From Pseudomonadota bacterium (GTDB lineage Bacteria; Pseudomonadota; Gammaproteobacteria; Steroidobacterales; Steroidobacteraceae): a stretch of 43,969 nucleotides of DNA. Within the stretch, counting starts at the first letter, position 1. Every line of letters begins with the position of its first letter. The DNA is taken from the NCBI GenBank assembly GCA_021826035.1, contig JAKBBE010000017.1, forward strand, positions 1 through 43,969, read 5' to 3'. This document shows, in pieces, positions 7,676 through 17,376 of this stretch. The notes below the pieces were generated by a model that worked only from the letters and a program-made list of their open reading frames with translations, did not search any database and was not told the DNA's origin. The position numbers and the translations under genes are program-made.

Positions 7676-9425
7676 GAGACACCTCCACATCCGAGGTCCG
7701 CGCGGTGGTCGGACGGGTGTCGATCTTCAGCGCATACGGCATCCCGCTGCGGGTCGGGGGCAACGTGACGCGCAGACCCGCGCGGGTCTGGCGCCAGGTG
7801 ATCGGCTGCGGATCCCCGAGCAGCGCGACGCTCGTGATCGGACCCGGCAAATAGGGCGTGGCTCGATACAGAGTCTCGATCAGCGCGCTGCCGTCTTGCG
7901 GCCGGACCATGCCGAGCGCATAGAGCGTCCCGGCCTTCTGCGTGAAGCGGAAATCCTCCGGCGTGTACCGCTGACCGTTGTCGCGGCCGGTGGGCGCCTG
8001 GGTCGGCCCCTCACCGTAGAGCACCCAGGGCCGGGTGCCATAGATCGCCTCGCCGTTGATCTTCAGCCACGCGCCCATCTCAAGCAGGATGCGGCGCACT
8101 GTGCCCGGGATCGTCCCGTTGGCGCGCGGCCCGATGTTCAGCAACAGATCGCCGTTCTTGCTCACGATGTCGATCAGGTCGGTGAGCAGTGAGCGCGCCG
8201 AGCGATACTTGTCGTCGCGCACGTAGCCCCAGGAATCCAGGCTCACCGAGGTATCGGTCTCCCAGGGCCGCAGCCGCAGCGTATCGAGCTTGCCGCGCTC
8301 GATGTCCAGCACCGCTGTGCCGGCTGGGAACGCCTGCAGCTTGTACGTCAGCACCACCCCCTGATGCCGCGCCGCGGCGACATCGTAGTCATAGGCCGCC
8401 ATGCGCTGCAGGTAGGGGGCGAACGCCGGCTGATTGATCCACCAGTCGAAGTACAGGAAGTCCGGGTGGTACTCATCGACCAGTTCGGTGCTGCGCGCGA
8501 GCCAGTCCTGCAGGAAGGCCTTGGAGGGCGGCAACCAATCCTGCAGCTGGTTCGGATTAGGTTCGCCCTGCGAGTGATCACCCGGCAGGTGCATCGGTTC
8601 GGCCGGTCCGTACAATCCAGCATAACGCGGATCGTTGACATCCGAGGCGTACTTCGTGCCCGGGTGGTACCACCACCAGTGCTCGGCGCGGTGCGAGGAG
8701 ACGCCAAAGCGCATGCCGTCAGCGCGTACTGCCTTCTCGAGTTCCCCGACCAAGTCCTGCTTCGGTCCCATGCGCACCGCATCCCACAGGGTGAACTTCG
8801 AGTTGTATTCCGCGAATCCGTCACAGTGCTCCGCGACCGGTACGACGTACCGTGCGCCGGCTCGCTTGAATAGCGCGGCCCAGGCCTGAGGGTTGAATTT
8901 CGCCATCGTGAAGCGGGCGATGAAGTTCTTGTAGCCGAACTTCGCGAGCGGACCGTACACCGCGCGCTGATACTCGTATGCCGCGGACCCTTTCACATAC
9001 ATGTTCCGCGAGTACCACTCGTTCTGGAACGCCGGCACGGAGAAGACGCCCCAGTGAATGAAGATGCCGAATTTCGCGTTCCGGAACCAGCGCGGGACGT
9101 GGTACGCCTCGAGCGAGTGCCAATTCGCCTTGAACGGGCCGCGCCGCACGGTCGCCGCGACCTTGTGCATCTGTTGGCGCAGCAGCTTCTCGTAGTCCTT
9201 CGGCTCGTCCCACAGCGGCGGAAACGTGTGGACGCTGCGCACCGGGTGCGCCGCCGTGGGGGCGCTCGTGCCCCAGGCCGGCGTCAGGGCACCAACGGTG
9301 CACCAAGCCGCCAGTAATGACAGGCTGAACAGGTGAGGACGCACGCTCGGGGTGCGCGGCCGTGGAGTTGCGCGGACATGGGGCATGGCAGACTCGTTCG
9401 GTGCAGAGACGGAAGGAATGGTCAT
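7659..9425 (-). CDS. GH29 alpha-L-fucosidase
   Basis: The 588-residue protein should release alpha-linked L-fucose by a retaining mechanism. GH29 hallmarks are visible: FGIFIHWGVFSVPAF with His124-Trp125, EHCDGFAEYNS (His200, Asp202), HRAEHWWW, and YFDWWI, whose Asp327 aligns with the catalytic nucleophile. Further on come SLDSWGY and NGDLLLNIGPRANG, typical for the family. The N-terminus is long (about 31 residues) before a hydrophobic segment LFSLSLLAAWCTVGALTPAWG. Either the signal peptide has an extended n-region or translation starts at the internal Met14 (9386). The ATG at 9425 overlaps the upstream GH42 stop in an ATGA arrangement, which supports coupled translation. It is the third gene of the GH42-GH42-GH29-dehydrogenase operon. 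Some GH29 enzymes accept other 6-deoxy or galactosyl substrates, so fucose specificity is an inference. Confidence 0.92.
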   Translation of the reverse strand: MTIPSVSAPNESAMPHVRATPRPRTPSVRPHLFSLSLLAAWCTVGALTPAWGTSAPTAAHPVRSVHTFPPLWDEPKDYEKLLRQQMHKVAATVRRGPFKANWHSLEAYHVPRWFRNAKFGIFIHWGVFSVPAFQNEWYSRNMYVKGSAAYEYQRAVYGPLAKFGYKNFIARFTMAKFNPQAWAALFKRAGARYVVPVAEHCDGFAEYNSKFTLWDAVRMGPKQDLVGELEKAVRADGMRFGVSSHRAEHWWWYHPGTKYASDVNDPRYAGLYGPAEPMHLPGDHSQGEPNPNQLQDWLPPSKAFLQDWLARSTELVDEYHPDFLYFDWWINQPAFAPYLQRMAAYDYDVAAARHQGVVLTYKLQAFPAGTAVLDIERGKLDTLRLRPWETDTSVSLDSWGYVRDDKYRSARSLLTDLIDIVSKNGDLLLNIGPRANGTIPGTVRRILLEMGAWLKINGEAIYGTRPWVLYGEGPTQAPTGRDNGQRYTPEDFRFTQKAGTLYALGMVRPQDGSALIETLYRATPYLPGPITSVALLGDPQPITWRQTRAGLRVTLPPTRSGMPYALKIDTRPTTARTSDVEVSHAARG

Positions 9426-11539
9426 GAGGTGTGCGAGTGCTCGAGGACCGCGACGCCCTGCGGGCGAAGGTGCAGCACACTCAGCACGTGGCCGCGGTGC
9501 AGCACGTCGTGCATGGCATACGGAAGCCGTACCGTGCGGGCGACCGAGGCGTGATTGATGACGATCACGACTTCGCGGCCCTGGCCCACGCGACGCATCA
9601 GCTCGATTCCGGCCGGCAGCACCCCGAAGGGCGAGCGCACGCCGGCGCTGGCGAGACGCTGCGCAACGAACGCGTGCATCAGACGCCGATTGAGGATCGT
9701 ACCGAGGTAGATGATCGCGCCGCGCCCGTAGCGGTGCTCGATCGCAGCGGCGTGCCCGGTGAGCCAGGCGTTGCCGACTCCGTAGCGTAGCAGCACCTGC
9801 GTCGCCGGGGATTTCACGCTGAGCGCTTCAGCCCATATGCGGCCCGTGCCACTGCCGAGCGCGCCGCTCACCACGACGGGCTTCTGCAGCGCGTAATACT
9901 GTTGGACGCGCCCGCCGAGCAGTGGCACCAGAGGACCGGGCTGTCGCTCGACATTGAGCCGGTCGTACGGGTCTTTCATACCGCTGCGCGGCCCGAGGAC
10001 GAGCACGCCGCCGCTGCGCACGTAAGCACTCAGATGCTGCGCCAGGGACTTGGACACCACGTTCAAGCTGGGTGCGAATACGACTCGGTAGCGCGCGAGC
10101 GGCCCGTTCGCCGCGACGACATCGACTGCGTGCGTGAGGTTCTCGAGCGGACGATAGTAATCGAGCAGCACCGACAGCTGGCGGTAGCGGACGCTCTGCC
10201 GTTGAAAGTCGATCGCCCAGCGGCTGTCGTACGAGACCAGCAGTGCGACCTTCGAGCGTGGACGGGTGCCGGCGATGAGCTTCGAGGCCCGCTTGAACTC
10301 GCGCCCGATGCGCTGCACCTCGCCGTACAGCGGTTCGGGCCTGCCGTCCGGCCCCACCAGCGCACCGTGATACTGCTCCTGGCCGCCGAGCGCGCTGCGC
10401 CACTGCCAGTAGAGCACCGCATCGGCGCCGTGCCCGATCGACTCCCAGGTCATGGCGCGCACGCCGCCCTTGACCAGCGAGTTGTTGACCGGCGCCCAGT
10501 CGACGAAGCCCGGTTGGGCTTCCATCACCCAGTAATCCTGCCGCTTCCAGCCGCGCACGAAGTCGCTCATCGCCCCGTTGCGGTAGAAATCGAGCTGGCC
10601 CTCGCCGACGTAGTCATCCCAGGCGGCGACGTCGAGCGGGCGCGTGATCGCGTAGTGATCCCAGTTGTCGCTCCAGCCGAGTCCGCCGATGTTCGTGGTG
10701 ATGAACTGGCGCGGTGCGATGTGCGCGCGCAGCGCCTGGATCTGGTTGCGCTGAAAGCCGAGCCAGGTGGCGGTGACGAACTGCCGATGCGCCAGCATCC
10801 ACCCCGGATTGCCGGGTCGGGCATTCAGCGGAATCTGTCGCCAGGCTGTATAGGTCTGGCTCCAATACGCGGTCGTCCAGTCCCGGTTCAGGGCCGCGAG
10901 CGTGCCGAAGCGACGCTTCAACCATTGTTGGAACCGTCGGCGAGTGCCGGCATCGTACGACTCGTTGGTGTACTCATTGTCGATCTGCCAGCCGATCACA
11001 TCGGGGTTGTGGCCGAAGCGCGCGGCGAGACGGGTCACGATGTCGCGGCAGAACTGGCGATACAGTGGGCTCGCGTAGGAGAACTGCCGCCGATTGCCGT
11101 GCTGCGCCTGGCGCCCGTCCGCATGGACACGCAGGACCTGCGGATACCGGCTGGTCAACCACGCCGGTGGTGCATCGGTGGGCGTGCCGATCACGACGAA
11201 GATGTGGTGACGGGCCGCCTGCGCGATCGCGCGCTGAAGCCACCCGAAGTGGTACTGGCCCGGGTGCGGCTCGAGGGTGCTCCAGGCGAACTCCCCGACG
11301 CGGACCACGTTGATGCCGGCCGCCTGCATCAGCGCCAGGTCCTTCGGCCAGCGCGACTCGGGCCACTGCTCGGGATACCACGCCGCACCCAGCCAGAGCC
11401 GACCGAGCGCGGTGTGCACCGCGGGAGAGGTGGCGCGCACCAGGGGCGCCGCCGTGCGGCCCGAGGCCGAGCCGGTGGTCAGGACCGCCGCTGCGCCCAG
11501 CGCGGCAACCCATCGCGATGCCGAGGCGCCTCGCCTCAT
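9422..11539 (-). CDS. GH42-type beta-galactosidase (downstream copy)
   Basis: This is a 705-residue GH42-family enzyme, expected to cleave terminal beta-D-galactose (or alpha-L-arabinopyranose) by retention. The TIM barrel begins with GAAWYPEQWPESRWPKDL. The acid/base is Glu189 in WQIDNE and the likely nucleophile is Glu340 in WVMEAQPGFVDW. A trimerisation-like domain follows with VALLVSYDSRW and VLGPRSGMKDPYDR, then a C-terminal beta domain. A Sec-type signal (MRRGASASRWVAALGAAAVL) suggests periplasmic location, whereas many GH42 enzymes are cytoplasmic. It overlaps the upstream GH42 by 4 bp (ATGA) and the downstream fucosidase by 4 bp. It is clearly homologous along its full length to the neighbouring GH42. 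Confidence 0.9.
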   Translation of the reverse strand: MRRGASASRWVAALGAAAVLTTGSASGRTAAPLVRATSPAVHTALGRLWLGAAWYPEQWPESRWPKDLALMQAAGINVVRVGEFAWSTLEPHPGQYHFGWLQRAIAQAARHHIFVVIGTPTDAPPAWLTSRYPQVLRVHADGRQAQHGNRRQFSYASPLYRQFCRDIVTRLAARFGHNPDVIGWQIDNEYTNESYDAGTRRRFQQWLKRRFGTLAALNRDWTTAYWSQTYTAWRQIPLNARPGNPGWMLAHRQFVTATWLGFQRNQIQALRAHIAPRQFITTNIGGLGWSDNWDHYAITRPLDVAAWDDYVGEGQLDFYRNGAMSDFVRGWKRQDYWVMEAQPGFVDWAPVNNSLVKGGVRAMTWESIGHGADAVLYWQWRSALGGQEQYHGALVGPDGRPEPLYGEVQRIGREFKRASKLIAGTRPRSKVALLVSYDSRWAIDFQRQSVRYRQLSVLLDYYRPLENLTHAVDVVAANGPLARYRVVFAPSLNVVSKSLAQHLSAYVRSGGVLVLGPRSGMKDPYDRLNVERQPGPLVPLLGGRVQQYYALQKPVVVSGALGSGTGRIWAEALSVKSPATQVLLRYGVGNAWLTGHAAAIEHRYGRGAIIYLGTILNRRLMHAFVAQRLASAGVRSPFGVLPAGIELMRRVGQGREVVIVINHASVARTVRLPYAMHDVLHRGHVLSVLHLRPQGVAVLEHSHTS

Positions 11540-13629
11540 GAACGCGACCCCAGCAGTACGCTCACCTCATGCGGCGCGAGCGTGACAGTGCTTTGCGCAG
11601 CGCCACCGGTCAACAGCGCACTCGCCGGCGTGGGCAGTCGCACGGTGTGTGGCTGGGCACCGTGATTGATGAGAATCCATACTCGTTTGCCCTCACCGGT
11701 GCGCTCGCACACTTCCACGTCGGGTGCGACGCCAGGGATGAGCGGGTGAACGTGCGCGGCGCGTGCCAGCGCGTCCAGGACCGTGCGCATCAGTGGTGGA
11801 TCGAGCCATGCGCCGATGTAGGTGATCGAGCCTTTGCCGACCTGCCGGGTGATGATCGCGGGTTTGCCGGCGAGCCAGCCATTGCCCGCGCCGTAGCGCA
11901 TCAGGACACGCACGTCGCGTGCCTGCGGGCGCAGGGCTTCGGCCCAGACGGAGGCCTTCCCGGTGCCGAGCCGGCCCGTGAGCGGCACGGGTTTGAGCAA
12001 TGAGTAGAACTGCTCCACATGCCCGCCGAGCAGCGCCGCGAGCGGTCCGGGCTGGCGCGAGGTCCACAGCGCATCGTACGAGTCCTTCATGCCGCTGCGC
12101 GGTCCGAGGACCAGATGCCCTCCCGCGCGCACGTAGGCCGCAAGATGGCGGGCCTCGGTCCTCGACAGGACGTTCAGCGCCGGGGCGACCACCAACCGAT
12201 ACCGACGGAGCGGGGCGCGTGCCGAGACCACATCCACCGATTGCGCGAAGCGTTCGAGGGGACGGTAGAACGCCGTGAACTCGCGCACCACGCCGAAGCG
12301 GTTCGTCTGGCGCTGGAAGTCGATGGCCCAGCGGCTCGCATACGACTGCAGCAGGGCGACTCGGCTGTGCGGCGTGGTGCCCGCCAGCGCGGCCCCGGCC
12401 AGCGCAAACTGCGATCCGATCGTCTGCACCACGCGGTAGGCGGGGACCGGCTCCCCGTCCGGCCCGACCAGCGTGCCGTGGTACTGCTCCTGCCCATTCA
12501 AGGCACTGCGCCACTGCCAGTAGAGCACGGCGTTGGCGCCGTGACCGACGTCCTGCCAGGCGAGATCGCGCATCGCGTACGGGGGCAGGGCGGCGTTCAC
12601 TGGCGCCCAATCGACGAAGGCCGGCTGGGTCTCCATGACCCAGAAGTCACGTCGCTTGTAGCCGCGCACCAGATCGTCCTGCACGCCGTTGTCCAGCCAG
12701 TGATAGCGGCCGTCTGGAACGTAGTCATCCCAGGCGGCGAGCGTCAGCTCGTGGCTGACGGTGTACTGATCGAACTGATCGCCCCAATGTGTGGTGTTGG
12801 TGGTGATGAATTGGTCGGGTGCGGCGAAGCGGCGGATCGCCTGCACCTGATTCGCCACGTAGCTCGCCCAGGTCGCGGTCACGAACCGCTTGAAATCGAG
12901 CAGCAGTCCGGGGTTCTCGTTCGAGGCGCGCATCGGCACTTGGCTGAAGTGCTGGTAGGTCTGGCTCCAGTACGCGGTGGCCCAGTGGCGGTTCAGGGCC
13001 GCCACGGTGCGGTAGCGGTGCCGCAGCCAAGCGTGAAACTGATGGCGTGTCACCGCGTCGAACGAGGGCGGCCCCATTTCGTTGTCGATTTGCCAGCCGA
13101 TCACGTCGGGGTTGTGCCCGAAGTGCCGGGCCAGTCGGGCCGCGATGTCGCGGCAGAACTTGCGATACACGGGACTGGAGAAGGAGAACTGCTGGCGATT
13201 GCCGTGCTGCGCGCGGCGTCCGTCGGCGTGTACGCGCAGCGTCTGCGGGTAACGGCCGGTCAGCCACGCCGGTGGCGCGGCGGTCGGCGTTCCGATCACG
13301 ACGTAGATGTGATGACGCGCCGCCTCTGCGATGGCACGCTCGAGCCAGCCGAAGTGATATTGGCCCTGATGCGGCTCGAGGCTGCTCCAGGCGAACTCCC
13401 CGACCCGCACCACGCGAAGGTGCGCCGCCTGCATCAGCGCCAGATCCTTCGGCCAACGCGCTTCAGGCCATTGCTCCGGGTACCAGGCCGTGCCGAGCAG
13501 CAGCGGCGGCGGTGCCGCTGTGGCGAGCAGTGGCAGACCTGCAAGACCTGCGGCCAGGAAGGCCAGCAGAGCACGCCGGGGCCGCCGTACGGTCCAGGAG
13601 GCGCGAGGGTTCGGGGCATGGGCCGGCAT
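11536..13629 (-). CDS. GH42-type beta-galactosidase (upstream copy)
   Basis: This 697-residue protein is the first gene of the minus-strand operon. The ATG at 13629 is chosen because GGAGAG lies 5-6 bp upstream and the signal peptide (RRPRRALLAFLAAGLAGLPLLATAA) follows; an in-frame ATG at 13680 would add 17 residues. The GH42 barrel starts with LGTAWYPEQWPEARWPKDL. Glu184 in WQIDNE should be the acid/base and Glu333 in WVMETQPAFVDW the nucleophile. The same middle and C-terminal domains as in the downstream copy are present (SRWAIDFQRQ, VLGPRSGMKDSYD). Differences cluster in the active-site loops: NEMGPPSFD here against NEYTNESYD there, and NTTHWGDQFDQ against NIGGLGWSDNWD. The two may therefore differ in linkage preference. 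The Arg-Arg pairs before the hydrophobic core could also allow Tat export. Confidence 0.9.
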   Translation of the reverse strand: MPAHAPNPRASWTVRRPRRALLAFLAAGLAGLPLLATAAPPPLLLGTAWYPEQWPEARWPKDLALMQAAHLRVVRVGEFAWSSLEPHQGQYHFGWLERAIAEAARHHIYVVIGTPTAAPPAWLTGRYPQTLRVHADGRRAQHGNRQQFSFSSPVYRKFCRDIAARLARHFGHNPDVIGWQIDNEMGPPSFDAVTRHQFHAWLRHRYRTVAALNRHWATAYWSQTYQHFSQVPMRASNENPGLLLDFKRFVTATWASYVANQVQAIRRFAAPDQFITTNTTHWGDQFDQYTVSHELTLAAWDDYVPDGRYHWLDNGVQDDLVRGYKRRDFWVMETQPAFVDWAPVNAALPPYAMRDLAWQDVGHGANAVLYWQWRSALNGQEQYHGTLVGPDGEPVPAYRVVQTIGSQFALAGAALAGTTPHSRVALLQSYASRWAIDFQRQTNRFGVVREFTAFYRPLERFAQSVDVVSARAPLRRYRLVVAPALNVLSRTEARHLAAYVRAGGHLVLGPRSGMKDSYDALWTSRQPGPLAALLGGHVEQFYSLLKPVPLTGRLGTGKASVWAEALRPQARDVRVLMRYGAGNGWLAGKPAIITRQVGKGSITYIGAWLDPPLMRTVLDALARAAHVHPLIPGVAPDVEVCERTGEGKRVWILINHGAQPHTVRLPTPASALLTGGAAQSTVTLAPHEVSVLLGSRS

Positions 13630-13749
13630 CAGTCTCTCCAGTCGCGGCGCGTTCCCCTGGCGGCGCTGCCCGGGTCGCAAGGAGTTTCATTGAGTGGAAT
13701 CATAGCCCACAATATGGGACTCATGGGGAGCGCTTTGGGGGGTCGGGCA
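13630..13749. promoter_or_regulatory. Divergent control region, GH42 operon / GH106
   Basis: These 120 bp separate the minus-strand GH42 start (13629) from the GH106 start (13750). A plausible plus-strand promoter is TTGAGT (13690-13695), a 17-bp spacer, then TATGGG (13713-13718). The near-palindrome CCCACAATATGGG (13706-13718) overlaps that -10 and could be an operator. GGGGGG (13737-13742) is the likely ribosome-binding sequence for GH106. Promoter match is only moderate. Confidence 0.4.
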
Positions 13750-16700
13750 ATGGTCGATGACGGGAGCATACGCCCGGAGAATGCCGCCGCCGGCGCGGCA
13801 CCGCTCGACCGACGGACGTTTCTGCAGCTGGCCGCCAGCGGTATCGCGGCGCCACTGTTTGGGACGGCGCATGTCGCCGCGGCGGCCGAGCTGCGGGCGC
13901 AGGGTGCGATCGCCCAGAATGATGCTCGAGCCGTGCTTCTGGAGGTCTTTAGGCAACCGCCCGAGACGGCAAGTCCCGGCGCTTACTGGTACTGGCTCGG
14001 CGGGCAGGTCAGCCGCGAGGGTATTACCGCCGATCTCGAGGCGATGCACGGCGCGGGCATTTCTACGCCCATGTTGTTCACCATCGGTCGCAGCGGAGCT
14101 CACTCGTTGGTGCAGCCGCCGGTCAACGCACTCACGCCGATATGGTGGTCGCTGTTTGAGCATGCCGTTCAGGAGTGCGACCGTCTCGGCATGCGGCTCT
14201 CGTTCAATGACTGTGACGGCTGGGGCACGGCTGGCGGACCCTGGATCACCCCAGAGCTGTCCATGCAACGCATTGTCTGGAGCCACAGCACCGTCAGTGG
14301 CGGCGATCCGCTGCGCGTGCAAGTCCCGCGGCCACCGGCAAAACACGACTTCTATCGCGACATCGCCACTGTAGCGTTGCCATGGCGCGCCGAATGGGAT
14401 GACACCAGCCAGACGTGCGGGGCCTCGATTACCACCGACTTGCCCCTGCGCGTGACGGACGCGGCGTTGATCACGGACCCGCAGAATGCACAGCAAGTCA
14501 TCGACTGGGAGCGAGTCTCGGCCACCCACCCGGCCTGGATCCAATATGATTTCCCCGAGCCCTTTACGCTGCGGTCGATTACGGTGCGCACACCGTCACC
14601 GCCTGGCTACGCCCCTGGAGTGTACCGGGCGGCGAACAGCCTCGAGGTTCAAGCGAGCGATGACGGGCAAACCTTTCGCCGTATCGGCGCACTGCAGTAT
14701 CCCAAGCACGGTTGGCAGACCGATCTGACAACCCTGACGCACGCCGTGGCGCAGACCACGGCGCGTCACTTCCGGCTCGTGCACCATCCCATTGCGCCTC
14801 AGCCGTACGAGGAACAGTACGATTTCGGCCAGGATACCCGGTTGCGCTTGTTCAGCATCGTGCTCTGCAGCGAGCCTCGCATCAACGACATTCCGGGCAA
14901 ATCCGGTGCTCAATGGGCCATCAGCCGGCCGTTGACGGCGCGCGACGTTCCGGATGACGCGTGCATTGCTCTTAAGGACATCATTGATCTGACCGGCGTC
15001 CTTCGCGCCGATGGGTCGCTGCGGTGGACTCCGCCGGCGGGCTGCTGGCGCATCCTGCGCATCGGTTGTACCACCACCGGCAGCATGAATTCCGCCGCCG
15101 GGGCCGCCGGCGGTCTGGAGTGCGATAAGTTCTCGCCCGCGGTCGCCAAACTACAGTTCGACCGCTGGTTCGGCCAAGCGCTCGCGCGAGTCGGTCCGCG
15201 CCTCGCCGGTCGGGTATTGCACATCATTCATGTGGACAGCTGGGAGGCCGGCGCCCAGAACTGGTCGCCAGATTTTGCCGCCGGATTTCACCGCCTGCGT
15301 GGCTACGATCTGATGCCTTACATCGCCGTGATGACTGGCGTGCCTCTGGTCAGCGCCGACGTCTCCGAACGTGTTCTGCACGATGTACGCCGCACCATCA
15401 ACGACCTGATGGACGCCGGTTTCTTTCGCACGATCGGTGACCTGGCGCACGAGCACGGGTGCATCTTCAGCGCCGAGCCGCCCAATCCGACGTTCCCCGC
15501 CGATGGCATGGAGCACTTCAAGTACGTCGATCAACCGATGGGCGAGTTCTGGCTGAATACCCCGCGCAACGACAAGCCCACCGATATCAAGGACGCGGTG
15601 AACGCGGCACGGCTATACCATAAACCATTCGCACAGGCCGAATCCTTCACCGAGGGGCTGATCACCTGGGCCGAGCATCCTTACCTCCTGAAGGCGCTCG
15701 GCGATCACAACTATTGTCAGGGCATCGGGCGGCTCTTCCTGCACGTCTACGCGCACCAGCCTTGGCTGCACCGAGCCCCTGGGATTACGCTTGATGGGAT
15801 CGGCACGTTCTTCGGCCGCACCCAGACGTGGTGGCAACCGGCCCGAGCTTGGTTTGACTATCTGCGCCGGTGTCAGGCCTTGTTGCAACAGGGGCGCGCG
15901 GTCACCGACGTGTGCTATTTCAACGGCGAGAACATTCCCGCTCGCTCCTTTCTGCGCTGGCAGCTCCCCGATCCGCCACCGCTTGGCTACGAGTTCGACA
16001 CCATCAACCGAGACGCGCTGCTGCGCCTCGCGGGCGTGAACGCCGCCAGAATCGAGCTATCCACGGGACCGCGCTATCGTGTGCTGGTGCTGCCAGACTC
16101 CCCGGCGCTCACCCCGGAGGTGGCCACCCGCCTGAGCGATCTCGTCCATGCGGGCGCTGTCGTGGTGGGGCCGCCGCCGCGGTGCTCGCCCAGCCTGACG
16201 GACTTTCCGGCGGCAGACACGATCGTTCGTCAGGTGGCTGAGGACCTCTGGGGGGATCTGGACGGAGTGCAGCGAACCGATCGTTCGGTCGGGTCCGGCC
16301 GGGTGATCTGGGGTCAGCCTCTCGGTCAGGTTCTCGAATCCCTCGGGGTTCCTCCTGACGTCGATTGCTCGATCCAGGACGGTACCATCCAATGGACGCA
16401 CCGCGCGGGACCGGACTGGGATCTGTATTTTGTCAGCCATCAATCACCATGCGAGCGTCGAGTGGAATTGACCTTGCGCGTGAGCGGAAAAATTCCGGAA
16501 CTATGGCATCCCGACACCGGTGCGATAGAGTCGCTCGCGATGTGGCATGAGTCAGACGGCAGAACCACCATCGAGCTGCGAATGGACCCGAACGGATCGG
16601 TCTTTATCCTGTTCGCGACACCGGCTGATGACCGGCGGGTCGTTGGGCTCTTTGCACAGGCGCCGGATAGCTCACTCGACGCGGTGCGCCTGGCGCGCGT

Positions 16701-17319
16701 TGCCGGAATGATCCAAGCGACCGTTGCACAGCCGGGCAGCTGGCTTGTGGAGGAGTCCTCTGGAGCACGAGCACTGCTCGAGGTAGGAACCGTCCCGGCG
16801 CCGCTCTTCCTACAGGGTCCTTGGGCGCTCACGTTCCGGGAGCGCTTGGCGGCGCCTCTGCGGCTGCAATTGGATGCGCTGGTGTCGTGGACAGAGCTGC
16901 GCCAGGCCGCGGCACGCTATTTCTCCGGCACCGCCGAATACGTCCTGGAATTCGTCCTGCCCGCCGAGCTCATGAGGCCAGAGCAGCGCCTGCAGCTCGA
17001 TTTAGGGACTGTGCACGAACTGGTCGCGGTGCAGCTCAACGGCACTGATCTGGGGGTCTTGTGGAAGCCACCGTTTATGATCGACATCACGGCGGCGGCG
17101 CTCTCGGGTCACAACGTGCTGCGCTGCCAGGTCACCAACACATGGCGCAACCGGATCATTGGGGACCACGGTAAACCGGCGGCTGAACGTACCACGTTCA
17201 TAGACCCGATGCTGCGGCTCGGAAAGCCGTGGCTGCCCGGTGGCTCGGGCACTACGCTCTCGCCGGCCGGACTGCTTGGGCCGGTGAGCGTGCGCGCCGC
17301 GATCGTGAGAACACTCTGA
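13750..17319 (+). CDS. GH106 alpha-L-rhamnosidase
   Basis: This large protein (1189 residues from the ATG at 13750) should release alpha-L-rhamnose. A Tat signal is visible: DRRTFLQLAASG with the Arg pair at 21-22, then a hydrophobic run and an AHVAAAAE cleavage region. GH106 landmarks follow: GAYWYWLGGQVSREGITADLEAM, an NDCDGWGTAGGPW block, HVDSWEAGAQNW and ESFTEGLITWAEHP. The glutamates in the last two motifs probably include the catalytic pair of this inverting family. The C-terminal region (YVLEFVLP, LDLGTVHELVAVQLNG, VLWKPPFMIDITAA, CQVTNTWRNRIIG) is the jelly-roll domain common in GH106. Upstream in-frame ATGs at 13714 and 13723 are possible, but they would put the Arg pair farther from the N-terminus. 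GH106 enzymes are known from rhamnogalacturonan II and other pectic glycans, which shapes the substrate hypothesis here. Confidence 0.9.
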   Translation: MVDDGSIRPENAAAGAAPLDRRTFLQLAASGIAAPLFGTAHVAAAAELRAQGAIAQNDARAVLLEVFRQPPETASPGAYWYWLGGQVSREGITADLEAMHGAGISTPMLFTIGRSGAHSLVQPPVNALTPIWWSLFEHAVQECDRLGMRLSFNDCDGWGTAGGPWITPELSMQRIVWSHSTVSGGDPLRVQVPRPPAKHDFYRDIATVALPWRAEWDDTSQTCGASITTDLPLRVTDAALITDPQNAQQVIDWERVSATHPAWIQYDFPEPFTLRSITVRTPSPPGYAPGVYRAANSLEVQASDDGQTFRRIGALQYPKHGWQTDLTTLTHAVAQTTARHFRLVHHPIAPQPYEEQYDFGQDTRLRLFSIVLCSEPRINDIPGKSGAQWAISRPLTARDVPDDACIALKDIIDLTGVLRADGSLRWTPPAGCWRILRIGCTTTGSMNSAAGAAGGLECDKFSPAVAKLQFDRWFGQALARVGPRLAGRVLHIIHVDSWEAGAQNWSPDFAAGFHRLRGYDLMPYIAVMTGVPLVSADVSERVLHDVRRTINDLMDAGFFRTIGDLAHEHGCIFSAEPPNPTFPADGMEHFKYVDQPMGEFWLNTPRNDKPTDIKDAVNAARLYHKPFAQAESFTEGLITWAEHPYLLKALGDHNYCQGIGRLFLHVYAHQPWLHRAPGITLDGIGTFFGRTQTWWQPARAWFDYLRRCQALLQQGRAVTDVCYFNGENIPARSFLRWQLPDPPPLGYEFDTINRDALLRLAGVNAARIELSTGPRYRVLVLPDSPALTPEVATRLSDLVHAGAVVVGPPPRCSPSLTDFPAADTIVRQVAEDLWGDLDGVQRTDRSVGSGRVIWGQPLGQVLESLGVPPDVDCSIQDGTIQWTHRAGPDWDLYFVSHQSPCERRVELTLRVSGKIPELWHPDTGAIESLAMWHESDGRTTIELRMDPNGSVFILFATPADDRRVVGLFAQAPDSSLDAVRLARVAGMIQATVAQPGSWLVEESSGARALLEVGTVPAPLFLQGPWALTFRERLAAPLRLQLDALVSWTELRQAAARYFSGTAEYVLEFVLPAELMRPEQRLQLDLGTVHELVAVQLNGTDLGVLWKPPFMIDITAAALSGHNVLRCQVTNTWRNRIIGDHGKPAAERTTFIDPMLRLGKPWLPGGSGTTLSPAGLLGPVSVRAAIVRTL

Positions 17320-17376
17320 TGCCAGACTCGAGTCCACGCCTGCCGTTCCTTGGTCCGGAAACCTGAGGTTACCGTC

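Larger units (their letters stand above)
9422..13629 (-). repeat. Tandem duplication of GH42 genes
   Basis: The two adjacent GH42 genes align along their entire length with many identical blocks, for example PEQWPE-RWPKDLALMQAA, RYPQ-LRVHADGR-AQHGNR, GHNPDVIGWQIDNE and WQWRSAL-GQEQYHG. This points to tandem duplication followed by divergence. Both copies keep their catalytic glutamates and open frames. Confidence 0.75.

Noticed and set aside
12019..13749. Upstream open extension of the GH106 frame through the GH42 gene
   Set aside because: It lies entirely antisense to the GH42 gene, has no similarity, and the Tat signal marks the real N-terminus near 13750.
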